A stretch of DNA of 53,596 nucleotides from Bizionia argentinensis JUB59. GTDB lineage: Bacteria; Bacteroidota; Bacteroidia; Flavobacteriales; Flavobacteriaceae. Shown here one piece after another: positions 43,767-53,207 of this stretch. The stretch spans positions 1 to 53,596 of the forward strand of contig NZ_AFXZ01000065.1 in NCBI RefSeq assembly GCF_000224335.1, written 5' to 3'. Every line of letters starts with the position of its first letter. The stretch's first letter is position 1. The position numbers and the translations under genes were made by a program. The notes under the pieces were generated by a model that had not been told where the DNA came from, did not search any database, and saw only the letters and a program-made list of their open reading frames with translations.

Positions 43767-45674
43767 ATGAGTAATTATCACATCAAGCATTTAGAAGAAT
43801 ACTATCAGATTTATAGAAAATCTATTCGTGAACCAGAGAATTTCTGGGAAGAGGTGGCTGAAGAGCATTTTGTATGGCGAAAAAAATGGGATAAAGTTTT
43901 AAGTTGGGACTTTTCTAAACCCGAAATTAAATGGTTTGAAGGTGCCAAATTAAATATTACAGAAAATTGTATCGATAGACATCTTGTTACGCGCGGAAAT
44001 AAAACAGCAATTTTATTCGAGCCAAATAATCCAGATGAACCTGCCGAACATATTAGCTATAATGAGTTACATGAGCGGGTAAATCAAATGGCAAATGTGT
44101 TAAAAGATCACGGAATTAAAAAAGGAGATCGTGTTTGTATTTATGTGCCTATGATACCTGAATTGGCGATTTCTATTCTGGCCTGTGCTAGAATTGGTGC
44201 CATTCATTCAGTAGTTTTTGCTGGTTTTTCTTCAACAGCATTATCAACTAGAATTAATGATTCCGATTGCAAAATGGTAATTGCTGCAGATGGTTCATAC
44301 CGTGGTGCGAAAACTATCGATTTAAAAGGTATTGTTGATGAAGCTTTAGAGAGTTGCCCAGGTGTAGAATCCGTTTTAATGGTAAAACGAATTAATTCGG
44401 ATATTAAAATGAAAAAAGGTCGCGATAAATGGTTGCAACCTTTGTTAGATGAAGCTTCAACGCAATGTCCAGCCGAAATTATGGATGCTGAAGACCCTTT
44501 GTTTATTCTCTACACTTCAGGCTCTACAGGAAAACCCAAAGGCATGGTGCATACTACAGCTGGATATATGGTTTATACAGCCTATTCTTTTAAAAATGCT
44601 TTTCAATATCGTGAAAATGATGTTTATTGGTGTACGGCCGATATTGGTTGGATTACCGGACATAGCTATATTGTTTATGGACCGCTTGCAAATGGAGCGA
44701 CAACCGTTTTATTTGAAGGTATACCGAGTTATCCCGATTTTGGACGTTTTTGGGATATAATTGATAAACATAAAGTAAATCAGTTTTATACAGCGCCAAC
44801 AGCCATCCGTGCCTTGGCAAAACAAGGTTCCGAGCTAGTAGAAAAATTTGATTTATCATCAATTAAAGTATTAGGTTCCGTAGGTGAACCTATAAACGAG
44901 GAGGCTTGGCATTGGTATAATGATAATATTGGTAAAAATAAAAGCCCCATTATTGATACCTGGTGGCAAACCGAAACTGGCGCCATCATGATTACGCCTA
45001 TTCCGTATGTTACACCAACCAAACCCACTTATGCCACATTACCTTTTATTGGCGTTCAGCCAGCAATTGTTAATGAAGCAGGTGAGGAATTAAAAGGTAA
45101 TCAAGTAGAAGGGCGTTTGTGTATTAAATTTCCTTGGCCAAGTATGGCTAGGACAATTTGGAGAGATCATAAACGCTATAAAGAAACATATTTCTCAACG
45201 GTTAAAAATATGTATTTCACAGGTGATGGTGCTTTGCGTGATGAAGTTGGTTACTACCGAATAACAGGCCGTGTGGATGATGTTATTATTGTTTCTGGAC
45301 ATAATTTAGGAACCGCTCCAATTGAAGATGCTATTAATGAACATCCAGCTGTTGCGGAGTCGGCTATTGTAGGTTTTCCTCATGAGATTAAAGGAACTGC
45401 TTTATATGGTTATGTTACGCTTAAAGATGCCGGTGAAGGTCGGATTCATGATAACGTAAGAAAGGAAATTAACCAACTAATAACGGAACGTATTGGGCCG
45501 ATTGCTAAACTGGATAAAATACAGTTTACGCAAGGTCTTCCTAAAACGCGATCTGGTAAAATTATGCGTCGTATTCTTCGAAAAATCGCCGAAAGAGACA
45601 CCTCTAATTTAGGGGATATCAGTACGCTGCTAAATCCAGAATGTGTGCAAGATATTATTGATGAGGCTCTATAA
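43767..45674 (+). CDS. acs: Acetyl-CoA synthetase
   Basis: The 635-residue AMP-forming ligase makes acetyl-CoA from acetate, ATP and CoA. It has the ACS N-terminal domain (about 1-60; YRKSIREPENFWEEVAEEHF), the A3 loop YTSGSTGKPKGMVH (about 248-261), DTWWQTETGAIMI (about 395-407), the A8 hinge GRVDDVIIVSGHNLGTAPIED (about 505-525) and the acetylation-site motif KTRSGKIMRRIL near 595. The length is typical. Its final residues (DIIDEAL) close the enzyme. It is monocistronic; a weak TAGAATTG -7-like box lies near 43730. Confidence 0.95.
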   Translation: MSNYHIKHLEEYYQIYRKSIREPENFWEEVAEEHFVWRKKWDKVLSWDFSKPEIKWFEGAKLNITENCIDRHLVTRGNKTAILFEPNNPDEPAEHISYNELHERVNQMANVLKDHGIKKGDRVCIYVPMIPELAISILACARIGAIHSVVFAGFSSTALSTRINDSDCKMVIAADGSYRGAKTIDLKGIVDEALESCPGVESVLMVKRINSDIKMKKGRDKWLQPLLDEASTQCPAEIMDAEDPLFILYTSGSTGKPKGMVHTTAGYMVYTAYSFKNAFQYRENDVYWCTADIGWITGHSYIVYGPLANGATTVLFEGIPSYPDFGRFWDIIDKHKVNQFYTAPTAIRALAKQGSELVEKFDLSSIKVLGSVGEPINEEAWHWYNDNIGKNKSPIIDTWWQTETGAIMITPIPYVTPTKPTYATLPFIGVQPAIVNEAGEELKGNQVEGRLCIKFPWPSMARTIWRDHKRYKETYFSTVKNMYFTGDGALRDEVGYYRITGRVDDVIIVSGHNLGTAPIEDAINEHPAVAESAIVGFPHEIKGTALYGYVTLKDAGEGRIHDNVRKEINQLITERIGPIAKLDKIQFTQGLPKTRSGKIMRRILRKIAERDTSNLGDISTLLNPECVQDIIDEAL

Positions 45675-45787
45675 ATTGTATGTTTGGTTCGTCTTTAGGG
45701 ATGGTACTTTATAAAATCAGCCATTTAAACCAATTATCACAGACATTTCGTTAACTTTACAAATTACCCAAAAACTAAAAACAGGCA

Positions 45788-46561
45788 ATGGAAATTAAAT
45801 TAGCAGTTCTAATTGATGGCGACAATATACCGTCGGCTCATGTAAAAGAAATGATGGAAGAAATAGCCAAATATGGTAATCCAACAATTAAACGTATCTA
45901 TGGCGATTGGACTAAACCTCATTTATCTAAATGGAAAAATCTGCTTTTAGAAAATGCCATTACACCCATTCAGCAATACGGTTACACAACAGGTAAAAAT
46001 GCCACGGATAGCGCCATGATTATTGATGCTATGGATATTTTGTATAGTGAAAAAGTAAACGGTTTCTGTCTCGTTTCTAGTGATAGTGATTTTACAAGGT
46101 TAGCTACAAGGCTTCGTGAAGCAGGTATGCAAGTGTATGGTATTGGTGAAAAGAAAACGCCCAAACCATTTATTGTAGCCTGTGATAAATTTATTTATAT
46201 TGAAATTCTAAAACAAGCTTCAGCAGATGCTGATTTGGATTCTGAAGATAAAAAGAAATCGACTAAAGACGATAATTACGATAAAATTACGCCAAAGGAT
46301 ATTCAGTTTATATCGCAAACCATTGAAGATATTGCTGATGATGATGGTTGGGCTTTTTTGGGTGATGTTGGTGGATTGTTACAAAAGAAACAACCAAACT
46401 TCGATTCTCGTAACTACGGGTTCGCCAAACTGACACCTTTAATTAATTCGATTGATGATTTCGAAATTGATAAACGTGAAAGTGGAAACGGTCGTTTTAA
46501 GTTGGTCTATGTGCGTATAAATGAGAAGCAACCTAAAAAACAATCACGAAGAAAAAAATAG
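45788..46561 (+). CDS. NYN-domain nuclease-like protein with OST-HTH/LOTUS domain
   Basis: The 257-residue protein has an N-terminal NYN (PIN-like) domain: LIDGDNIPSAHVKEMMEEIA (about 8-27), SAMIIDAMDILYSEKVNGF, VSSDSDFTRLATRLREAG (about 98-115) and IGEKKTPKPFIVACDKFIY. The acidic residues D10, D12 and the SSDSD pair are those that bind metal in NYN nucleases. A charged linker leads to an OST-HTH/LOTUS domain (about 180-250; DGWAFLGDVGGLLQKKQPNFD, RNYGFAKLTPLI, FEIDKRESGNG) and a basic tail. NYN plus LOTUS proteins act on RNA in other organisms; bacterial targets are unknown. Confidence 0.88.
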   Translation: MEIKLAVLIDGDNIPSAHVKEMMEEIAKYGNPTIKRIYGDWTKPHLSKWKNLLLENAITPIQQYGYTTGKNATDSAMIIDAMDILYSEKVNGFCLVSSDSDFTRLATRLREAGMQVYGIGEKKTPKPFIVACDKFIYIEILKQASADADLDSEDKKKSTKDDNYDKITPKDIQFISQTIEDIADDDGWAFLGDVGGLLQKKQPNFDSRNYGFAKLTPLINSIDDFEIDKRESGNGRFKLVYVRINEKQPKKQSRRKK

Positions 46562-46648
46562 GGTAAAGCTTTACATTTATTATATCTTTATTTAAGATTT
46601 ACGTAACCTTGAACTTGCAAAAAAGTAGTGAATTTGTAGTAAAAAACT

Positions 46649-47281
46649 ATGGATTTATTTTTAGTCAGTTTCGGAGCACTATTCTCCATTATGAACCCAC
46701 TTGGAACCGTTCCAGTATTTGTAGGTTTAACACAAGAAAGCACGAAGAAAGAACGCGGTGTAATAGCTTTTTGGACATCTTTTAACGTGTGGATTATTTT
46801 ATTACTTTCCTTTTTTGCAGGTAAATATATTTTATCATTTTTCGGCATTAGTTTAAATGCTTTAAAAATAGCAGGAGGTCTAATTATTGCTTCTTCAGGA
46901 TTTGCATTGTTAACGGGGAAATTTAAAGAGCATAAAGGAATGAAACGTGATAAAATTGAAAAAGATATTCGTACACGTGATGCTATTTCATTAACGCCTT
47001 TGGCTATACCGATGTTGGCTGGTCCAGGGACTATTTCGTTACTTATAACCTTTAATCAGGAATATCAGTCTACACTTCAAATAGGCATAATACTGTTATC
47101 TTTATTGGTAACAACAGTGGCTATTTATATGATTTTAAAATCATCACATGTTATTGTGAAATTTTTAGGCGCTTCAGGGATTAATGCGCTTTCCCGTGTT
47201 ATCGGATTTATTGTAATAGCAATTGGCGTAGAGTATATTATTTCATCTGCAGTGTCCATTATTGAGGCGATTGAGTTTTAG
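46649..47281 (+). CDS. MarC-family integral membrane protein
   Basis: The 210-residue protein has six hydrophobic segments. Family marks are MNPLGTVPVFVGLTQE (about 16-31) near the start, GGLIIASSGFALLTGK (about 75-90), ISLTPLAIPMLAGPGTISLL (about 110-130) and RVIGFIVIAIGVEYI near the end. MarC proteins are permease-like with unknown substrate; the early antibiotic-resistance link is not supported. Its 3' end overlaps the convergent MFS gene by 23 bases (47259-47281). Confidence 0.92.
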   Translation: MDLFLVSFGALFSIMNPLGTVPVFVGLTQESTKKERGVIAFWTSFNVWIILLLSFFAGKYILSFFGISLNALKIAGGLIIASSGFALLTGKFKEHKGMKRDKIEKDIRTRDAISLTPLAIPMLAGPGTISLLITFNQEYQSTLQIGIILLSLLVTTVAIYMILKSSHVIVKFLGASGINALSRVIGFIVIAIGVEYIISSAVSIIEAIEF

Positions 47282-48479
47282 TGTAATTTCGAACAGAAAG
47301 GAATAATATCACAGATATTATACCACATATTGAAAAACCAATAAATAATGGCAATACGCTTTCCATTACAAAACTACCAATAAAGCTTGCTATAGGAACC
47401 GCCATTATTGTGCTAAAAAAACCATTTACCGCGGCGCCAACACCAGCAATATGCCCTACGGGCTCCATGGCTAACGAGCGTAAGTTTCCAAACAGAAAAC
47501 CGATGGCTGTAAATTGTAAAACGAAAAATATAACCAAAACGGATAAATCTGGATTAATACCAGAGGAAAATAGTATCACATATAAAACCGAAACAATACT
47601 AAAGCAAATTGCTGCTGTAAACGCAATTTTCTTCATTCCAAAACGCAAAACTAAAGCACTGTTTAAAAAAGTAGCAAAACCAACAGAAACTGCCAAACTA
47701 GCAAAGATGTAAGGAAATAAATCTGCTAAATTATATTGGTATTCAAAGATTTGCTGCGATGTACTTAAATACACCATAAATGAACCCGTTATTAAACCGG
47801 AAATAATGGTGTAAGCAACGGCATCTTTATGTGTGTAAAACTCTTTGACGCCTGCAATAAAAAGTTGAGGCGTTAATTTTGTTCGATTTTCTTTTAAATG
47901 GGTTTCTGGTTGCTTTTTCCAAAACCAAAACATGACCCCTAAACCAAAGATTAAATTGACATAAAAAATAGAATGCCAATCGTAAAACGTTATCAAAAAC
48001 TGACCTAAAGTAGGTGCAATGACCGGAACCAATATGAAAATCATCACAACAAAAGACATTACTTTGGCCATATAGTCACCACTATAGGAATCTCTAACCA
48101 TAGCAATGCTAATAGTTCGCGGTGCTGCTAAACCTACACCTTGAAGGATTCTTCCAACAATCATAAGTTCAAAACTACTTGTAGAAACACACAAAATACT
48201 TGCCAATACAAATAGTACAAAACCCACATAGATAATAGGTTTCCGACCAAAACTATCAGAAAGCGGCCCAAAAATTAGTTGCCCGAACCCCAGACCTAAA
48301 AAAATCATGGTAATCAGTAGTTGGTTTTTGGAAACATCTGTTACACCTAAATCTTTAGCAATGTCGGGCAAAGCTGGAAGTAAAGCATCAATGGAGAGCG
48401 CAACAATTGCCATTAAAGACGCCATTAATGCAATAAATTCTATATTGACTTTTTCTGCTGTTGCTGTATTTTTTTGCAT
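47259..48479 (-). CDS. MFS drug efflux protein, Bcr/CflA type
   Basis: The 406-residue protein has twelve predicted membrane helices. Motif A between helices 2 and 3 is GFGQLIFGPLSDSFGRKPII (about 65-85), preceded by MQKNTATAEKVNIEFIALMA and SIDALLPALPDIAKDLGV, the typical DHA1 start of Bcr/CflA proteins. The second half has LRFGMKKIAF and LFGNLRSLAMEPVGHIAG, the MEP-G-AG motif seen in this group. It exports drugs or other small molecules with H+. It is convergent and overlaps the MarC gene by 23 bp. Confidence 0.93.
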   Translation of the reverse strand: MQKNTATAEKVNIEFIALMASLMAIVALSIDALLPALPDIAKDLGVTDVSKNQLLITMIFLGLGFGQLIFGPLSDSFGRKPIIYVGFVLFVLASILCVSTSSFELMIVGRILQGVGLAAPRTISIAMVRDSYSGDYMAKVMSFVVMIFILVPVIAPTLGQFLITFYDWHSIFYVNLIFGLGVMFWFWKKQPETHLKENRTKLTPQLFIAGVKEFYTHKDAVAYTIISGLITGSFMVYLSTSQQIFEYQYNLADLFPYIFASLAVSVGFATFLNSALVLRFGMKKIAFTAAICFSIVSVLYVILFSSGINPDLSVLVIFFVLQFTAIGFLFGNLRSLAMEPVGHIAGVGAAVNGFFSTIMAVPIASFIGSFVMESVLPLFIGFSICGIISVILFLSVRNYTKTQSPQ

Positions 48480-48630
48480 CCTGCAAAATTACTCCAAATG
48501 AAGAGAGTAGAGGCTATTTGAATTTATAAGAGATTGTTAATTCTTTATTAATAATCTATTTTTAAGTCGATTTATTAATCAATGGTCGCTAAAACGATAT
48601 AAGTTAGGGGGTTTTGCTATTAAATTAATG

Positions 48631-48638
48631 TATTTTTG
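48631..48638 (+). promoter_or_regulatory. -7 box of the sensor kinase gene
   Basis: TATTTTTG is a full TAnnTTTG match. It overlaps the alternative TTG start at 48636, so translation must begin at the ATG at 48657. Confidence 0.55.
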
Positions 48639-48656
48639 TTAGACAAAATCTCGCAT

Positions 48657-49757
48657 ATGTCGCTATTAATATCAGCTGAAGAAAAGTTAAATGAACGTAT
48701 AAAAGAACTCACCTGTTTATATACCGTTAGCTCCTATATAGCTAATAGTAATTTGGAAGATCTGTATCCGACACTAAAGGCCATAGCTAGAAGTTTGCAA
48801 GGTGCTATTTTGTATTCGGATGAGGCATCGGTTGAAATAAAAGTGGAAGATGCATTATTTGTAGTTGGTCAGAAACCAGTAGATAAAGTCTTTATTATTT
48901 CGGCAATTAAGGCCTTTAATATTCCTATAGGATCGATAAAAGTGGGATATCCTCAAGGTGAATTTACGACTACGAGTTTTTTAGATGAAGAAATACAGTT
49001 ACTACATAAAGTCGCTTCAGAAATTGGTAACTTACTTGAACGCAAGCAAATTATTGAAAAAGAAGCTATTTCTCGTAGACAAGTTGAACGGGCAGATCGA
49101 CTATCTATTTTGGGAGAAATTACAGCTGGTATTGCGCATGAACTCAATACGCCGTTGGCAAATATTTTGGGGTATTCGGAACTGTTAAAAGAACAATTTG
49201 ATACAGATGAAACCGTTTTAAATGATTTAGATAAAATAATGAATAGTGCCATTTACTCACGCGAAGTTGTAAAAAAATTAATGTTTTTCTCCTGTGATAT
49301 GCCACAGCAAATGGAATTAACTAATATTACTCATATTGTAAAAGATGCCATTAGTTTACTAAAACCAAATTTCTCCAAAAAACATATTTCGTGTAAAGTT
49401 CATATTGCTGATGAGTATATACCATTTCGAGTAGATTCTATTCAACTAACGCAAGTTATTTTTAATTTGGTTATTAATGCTATCTATTTTTCACCAGAAA
49501 AAGGTGAAATTAAAGTTACAGTTAGTCAAACTGAAACGCAGATTATTATAGAAATTAGTGATGAAGGCTCTGGAATTGGTCCAGAAAAAGGTGAAAATAT
49601 TTTTAATCCTTTTTTTACAACAAAACCGGTTGGTGAAGGTTCTGGATTGGGTTTAAGTGTTGTTCATGGTATTGTTAAAAGTCATAAAGGAAGCATAATA
49701 CATAGTCCCAACACACCAAAAGGAACTATTTTTACTATTCGCTTTCCAAAAAAATAA
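48657..49757 (+). CDS. Soluble sensor histidine kinase with GAF-like input domain
   Basis: From ATG 48657 the protein has 366 residues and no membrane helix. The first part (LNERIKELTCLYTVSSYIAN, then LYPTLKAIARSLQGAILYSD) is a GAF-like sensor of about 130 residues. HisKA has GEITAGIAHELNTPLANILG (about 160) with the phospho-His, and the ATPase has IFNLVINAIYFSPEKG, SDEGSGIGPEKGENIFNPFF and GEGSGLGLSVVHGIVKSHKG. It resembles NtrB-type kinases. It is followed 3 bp later by its NtrC-type regulator. The signal sensed is intracellular and unknown. Confidence 0.93.
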   Translation: MSLLISAEEKLNERIKELTCLYTVSSYIANSNLEDLYPTLKAIARSLQGAILYSDEASVEIKVEDALFVVGQKPVDKVFIISAIKAFNIPIGSIKVGYPQGEFTTTSFLDEEIQLLHKVASEIGNLLERKQIIEKEAISRRQVERADRLSILGEITAGIAHELNTPLANILGYSELLKEQFDTDETVLNDLDKIMNSAIYSREVVKKLMFFSCDMPQQMELTNITHIVKDAISLLKPNFSKKHISCKVHIADEYIPFRVDSIQLTQVIFNLVINAIYFSPEKGEIKVTVSQTETQIIIEISDEGSGIGPEKGENIFNPFFTTKPVGEGSGLGLSVVHGIVKSHKGSIIHSPNTPKGTIFTIRFPKK

Positions 49758-49760
49758 GTT

Positions 49761-51089
49761 ATGGTATTTAATCGTGAAAATATATTGCTGGTTGATGATG
49801 ATGTTCATATTTTAGAACTGTTGCAACGGCATTTGCAAAGTTTAAATTATCATACATTTAAAGCTGTTTCTGTTAAAGAGGCTATTTCTATTCTAAAAGA
49901 TCAAACGATTGATTTGCTAATAACCGATTTAAAAATGCCAGGAGTTGATGGTCTGGAACTGGTGAAATATGTTTCTGAACATTTCCCATCCATTCCAAAA
50001 TTAGTTGTAACAGGTTATCCTTCAGTTGATGGAGCTTTAGAAGCTATGAAGTCGGGAGCTGTGGAGTATGTCACCAAGCCCTTTACTAAAGAGGAACTTA
50101 AAACGGCTGTGATAAAATCATTGAAACGCAGACCCAAAAGGGTAGCGGAAAAGGTGAGTGAAATAAGAGATGACGATTCCTATGGGGAACTAATAGGCCA
50201 ATCTGAGGCTATAAAAAAAGTAACTGATGTTATAGATCGGGTTAAAAACAATAGGGCTACAGTTTTTATTTCTGGCGAAAGTGGAACAGGGAAGGAGCTT
50301 GTAGCACGATCCATCCATTATATGGGGAAATATGCTACGGCACCTTTTATTGCTGTAAACTGTGGCGGCATACCAGAGTCGCTCTTGGAAGCAGAGTTAT
50401 TTGGTTATACTAAAGGTGCTTTTACGGGTGCTGACGATAATCGGGAAGGATTTTTTCAGGCAGCAAACAAAGGGACTATTTTTTTAGATGAAATTGGTAA
50501 TGCTTCTTTAGCCACACAATCACGATTATTACGTGTACTTCAAGAAAAGGAGGTTATGCGGGTCGGATCGCAAAAAGTAGAATCTATTGATTTACGGGTT
50601 ATTGCAGCAACTAATGTGAACCTAAAAGATTTAATTGCAAAGGGCCGTTTTCGTGAGGATTTATATTATCGCCTAACGGTTGTTGAGGTATCGGTGCCAG
50701 CATTAAAAGAGCGAAAAGAAGATATTGGTTTATTAACTAATAAATTTTTACTAAAATATGGTGTAGAATTTAAGGATAGGTTAATAACAATTTCAAATGA
50801 AGCTCTTAATGTATTAGAACGCTATGATTGGCCTGGAAATATTAGAGAGTTAGAAAACGTTATTCAACGTGCGGTAATAATGTGCGATAAGCAAGTCACG
50901 ATAGCTGATTTACCAGAGCAATTAAAATACAACATTACATTTCCGAAGGAAAATCAATCGCTTTTACCATTAAAGAAAATGGAAAAAAACTATATTTTAA
51001 AAGTATTAAAGGCAACAAATAACAACAAATCTAAAGCAGCAAAAATATTAGAAATTGATAGAAAAACATTAGGAGAAAAAATAAAGTAA
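49761..51089 (+). CDS. NtrC-family sigma-54 activator response regulator
   Basis: The 442-residue protein has a receiver (ILLVDDDVHILELLQRHL; phospho-Asp in LLITDLKMPG near 55; KPF at about 104), an AAA+ domain with Walker A GESGTGKE (about 172), GAFTGADDNREG (about 217), Walker B GTIFLDEIGN (about 240), the sensor RELENVIQRA, and a C-terminal Fis-type HTH (NNKSKAAKILEIDRKTLGEK). GAFTGA means it contacts sigma-54 RNA polymerase. It starts 3 bp after the kinase and precedes a palindrome and sigma-54 promoter that it very likely controls. Confidence 0.95.
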   Translation: MVFNRENILLVDDDVHILELLQRHLQSLNYHTFKAVSVKEAISILKDQTIDLLITDLKMPGVDGLELVKYVSEHFPSIPKLVVTGYPSVDGALEAMKSGAVEYVTKPFTKEELKTAVIKSLKRRPKRVAEKVSEIRDDDSYGELIGQSEAIKKVTDVIDRVKNNRATVFISGESGTGKELVARSIHYMGKYATAPFIAVNCGGIPESLLEAELFGYTKGAFTGADDNREGFFQAANKGTIFLDEIGNASLATQSRLLRVLQEKEVMRVGSQKVESIDLRVIAATNVNLKDLIAKGRFREDLYYRLTVVEVSVPALKERKEDIGLLTNKFLLKYGVEFKDRLITISNEALNVLERYDWPGNIRELENVIQRAVIMCDKQVTIADLPEQLKYNITFPKENQSLLPLKKMEKNYILKVLKATNNNKSKAAKILEIDRKTLGEKIK

Positions 51090-51104
51090 AACTTATTATT
51101 GTGG

Positions 51105-51131
51105 GTAATTATTACGCAGTTGTGTAATTAC
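51105..51131. promoter_or_regulatory. Palindromic enhancer candidate for the NtrC-type activator
   Basis: GTAATTA (51105-51111) and TAATTAC (51125-51131) form outer arms, and ATTACGCA/TGTGTAAT (51111-51118, 51121-51128) an inner, shifted palindrome with one mismatch. It lies about 95-120 bp upstream of the sigma-54 -24 box, the usual place for an activator site. Confidence 0.5.
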
Positions 51132-51222
51132 ACCACAAATGTAAAACTTATCCTAATAAATAATAAATATCAAATAGCGTAATTTGAGGTGATTAACAAC
51201 GGTTTAACTTGTGTTATCTAAC

Positions 51223-51238
51223 TTGGCATAGAGGTTGC
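51223..51238 (+). promoter_or_regulatory. Sigma-54 promoter of the Cys4-gdh operon
   Basis: TTGGCAT-AGAGG-TTGC has the -24 GG (51225-51226) and -12 GC (51237-51238) with exactly ten bases between. Transcription should start near 51250, about 20 bp before the gene at 51272. Confidence 0.75.
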
Positions 51239-51271
51239 GCTTAAATAGATAGATGAAATTGAAAATAATCT

Positions 51272-51469
51272 ATGAGTCAATTTTTGGAAAATAGTTTGTG
51301 TCAAGATTGCAAGTTTATAGACACCTGTATTTTAACCGCAGATAAAAATTTTATATGGTCGTGTAGCGAATATGAAATTGTTGCGCAAAACCATGCAAAC
51401 ACGGAGTCCCAACGAAAAGTACGGAAAAGCGATTTTAAATCGAAAAAACGTGTCTTTGAACTTATTTAA
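51272..51469 (+). CDS. Small four-cysteine protein, first gene of the sigma-54 operon
   Basis: The 65-residue protein has Cys at 10, 13, 19 and 31 in the spacing CX2CX5CX11C, a pattern able to hold Zn or a [4Fe-4S] cluster; CQDCKFIDTC resembles cluster-binding tails of SPASM-type proteins. The C-terminal half is basic (RKVRKSDFKSKKRVFELI). No signal peptide. It is the first gene after a strong sigma-54 promoter and 11 bp ahead of glutamate dehydrogenase. I do not recognise a family; a small redox or metal-linked regulator is conceivable. Confidence 0.65.
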   Translation: MSQFLENSLCQDCKFIDTCILTADKNFIWSCSEYEIVAQNHANTESQRKVRKSDFKSKKRVFELI

Positions 51470-51480
51470 ACAAAAAAAAT

Positions 51481-52776
51481 ATGACAGTAACAAAAGAAGC
51501 AAAAAAGAAAAAGCAGCCTAAACAGGGGATGTTACAGAATGTTATGAAGCAATTCGACGCTGCAGCAGATATGGTTGGCTTAAATCCAAACATTAAAAAA
51601 ATATTAGCTGTAACGAATAATGAGTTAATTATTCACTTTCCAGTCCGAATGGACAACGGAGAAGTTGAAATTTTTAAGGGTTACCGAGTGCAACATAATA
51701 ATGCATTAGGTCCTTACAAAGGTGGTTTACGTTACCATCCTACTATTGACATTGATTCGGTGAAAGCTTTAGCAATGTGGATGACTTGGAAAACATCATT
51801 AGCAGGTTTACCTTATGGTGGTGCTAAAGGAGGTATTCAAATGGATCCTACAAAATATTCTAATTCTGAATTGGAGCGCATTACAAGACGTTTTACTTAT
51901 GCTTTAGGTGATAACATTGGGCCAGAACATGATATTCCTGCGCCAGATGTCAATACAACGGCACAAACGATGGCTTGGATTGCAGATACTTATATGTCTA
52001 CAAAAGCACCATCGGAACGTTCTAAAAATCAGCACGTAGTGACAGGTAAGCCAGTTGGTTCTGGTGGATTAGAAGGTCGTGATAGAGCAACAGGATTTGG
52101 TGTTTATTTAACCATTAAATATTGGGCTGAAAGTAAAGAAATACACTTGTCAGATAAAAAGTTTATTGTTCAAGGTTTTGGAAATGTTGGCTATTGGGCT
52201 GCACACTTTTTAGAATTAGAAGGAGCTAAAATGGTTGGTGTTCAAGACGCATTTGGAACAATTAGCAATGCGGATGGTTTAGGTGTTGCAGACTTATTCG
52301 AATACGCAAAAAACAATCATGGTTCAGTTGTCGGATTCGCAGGATCTGCTGTAGTTGAGAAAGAGGACTTTTTCGCATTAGATTGTGATATCTGTATTCC
52401 GGCTGCTTTAGGAAACCAAATTACTGAAGAAAATGCTTCTAAAATTAAAGCATTTTTAATTGCTGAAGGAGCTAACGGCCCAACAACAGTAGAAGCTGAA
52501 AAAATACTACTAGAGAGAGGTATCAATATTATTCCAGATATCTTATGTAATTCTGGTGGTGTTATTGGTAGTTACTTTGAGTGGTTACAAAACCGTAATG
52601 GCGAGCTTTGGGAGTTAGACGAAATTATGGCTAAAATAGATAAAAAGATCAAAGAAGTTTTTAAAAGAGTTTTAAAAACATCGGAAGAAAAGCAAATAGA
52701 TATGCGTTCGGCTGCTTACTTTATAGCTATCGAACGAATTGAAAGAGCTTATATTCAACGTGGAATTTTCCCATAA
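51481..52776 (+). CDS. gdhA: Glutamate dehydrogenase (Glu/Leu/Phe/Val family)
   Basis: The 431-residue enzyme interconverts glutamate and 2-oxoglutarate plus ammonium. The N-terminal domain has RVQHNNALGPYKGGLRYHPT (about 61-80) and GLPYGGAKGGIQMDP (about 107-121), with the catalytic Lys in PYGGAKGG and Asp in PAPDVNT. The Rossmann domain has FIVQGFGNVGYWAAHFL (about 225). Ends IAIERIERAYIQRGIF. The length is that of the 420-residue catabolic or dual-type enzyme. It is under a sigma-54 promoter beside an NtrC-type system, so it may answer to nitrogen status. Confidence 0.95.
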   Translation: MTVTKEAKKKKQPKQGMLQNVMKQFDAAADMVGLNPNIKKILAVTNNELIIHFPVRMDNGEVEIFKGYRVQHNNALGPYKGGLRYHPTIDIDSVKALAMWMTWKTSLAGLPYGGAKGGIQMDPTKYSNSELERITRRFTYALGDNIGPEHDIPAPDVNTTAQTMAWIADTYMSTKAPSERSKNQHVVTGKPVGSGGLEGRDRATGFGVYLTIKYWAESKEIHLSDKKFIVQGFGNVGYWAAHFLELEGAKMVGVQDAFGTISNADGLGVADLFEYAKNNHGSVVGFAGSAVVEKEDFFALDCDICIPAALGNQITEENASKIKAFLIAEGANGPTTVEAEKILLERGINIIPDILCNSGGVIGSYFEWLQNRNGELWELDEIMAKIDKKIKEVFKRVLKTSEEKQIDMRSAAYFIAIERIERAYIQRGIFP

Positions 52777-52793
52777 ATAAATATTTATGTAAA

Positions 52794-53207
52794 ATGAAAT
52801 ACGGGAGCTTGATATTTGAAAAAAAAGAGTATGTTGCTTTAAAGAGTCTTTTAAATTTATCTAAAAATTTAAAAGAAGATACACGTAAATACTCTGTCAA
52901 AAGACTTGAAGCTGAATTGCAGAAAGCTTTAATAGATGATGAAGAACTTGTTCCTCATGATGTTATTAGATTCAACTCTGTAATAACTGTAGCAACGGAT
53001 GATGGTTGGGAAAACACTTTTGAACTGGTTATGCCCAATGATAAAAATCATCAAAACAATAAGGTTTCAGTTTTAACTCCAATGGGATCTGCTGTTATGG
53101 GTTATGCCCAAAATGATGTAATAGACTGGGAGTTTCCTGGAGGAATCAAAAAGCTACGTATTATTAGTGTAGTACAAAATAAATCGAACAAACAATATCA
53201 ATTATAA
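52794..53207 (+). CDS. Rnk/GreA C-terminal-like protein
   Basis: The 137-residue protein has a short helical N-terminus and then the FKBP-like C-terminal domain of GreA/GreB: DVIRFNSVITVATDDG (about 60-75), TFELVMPND, KVSVLTPMGSAVMGYAQNDV (about 95-114) and PGGIKKLRIISV. This matches Rnk (nucleoside diphosphate kinase regulator) and other GreA/B C-terminal paralogues that bind RNA polymerase but lack the cleavage coiled coil; here the first 45 residues are too short for a full coiled coil. It follows gdhA by 17 bp. Confidence 0.8.
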   Translation: MKYGSLIFEKKEYVALKSLLNLSKNLKEDTRKYSVKRLEAELQKALIDDEELVPHDVIRFNSVITVATDDGWENTFELVMPNDKNHQNNKVSVLTPMGSAVMGYAQNDVIDWEFPGGIKKLRIISVVQNKSNKQYQL

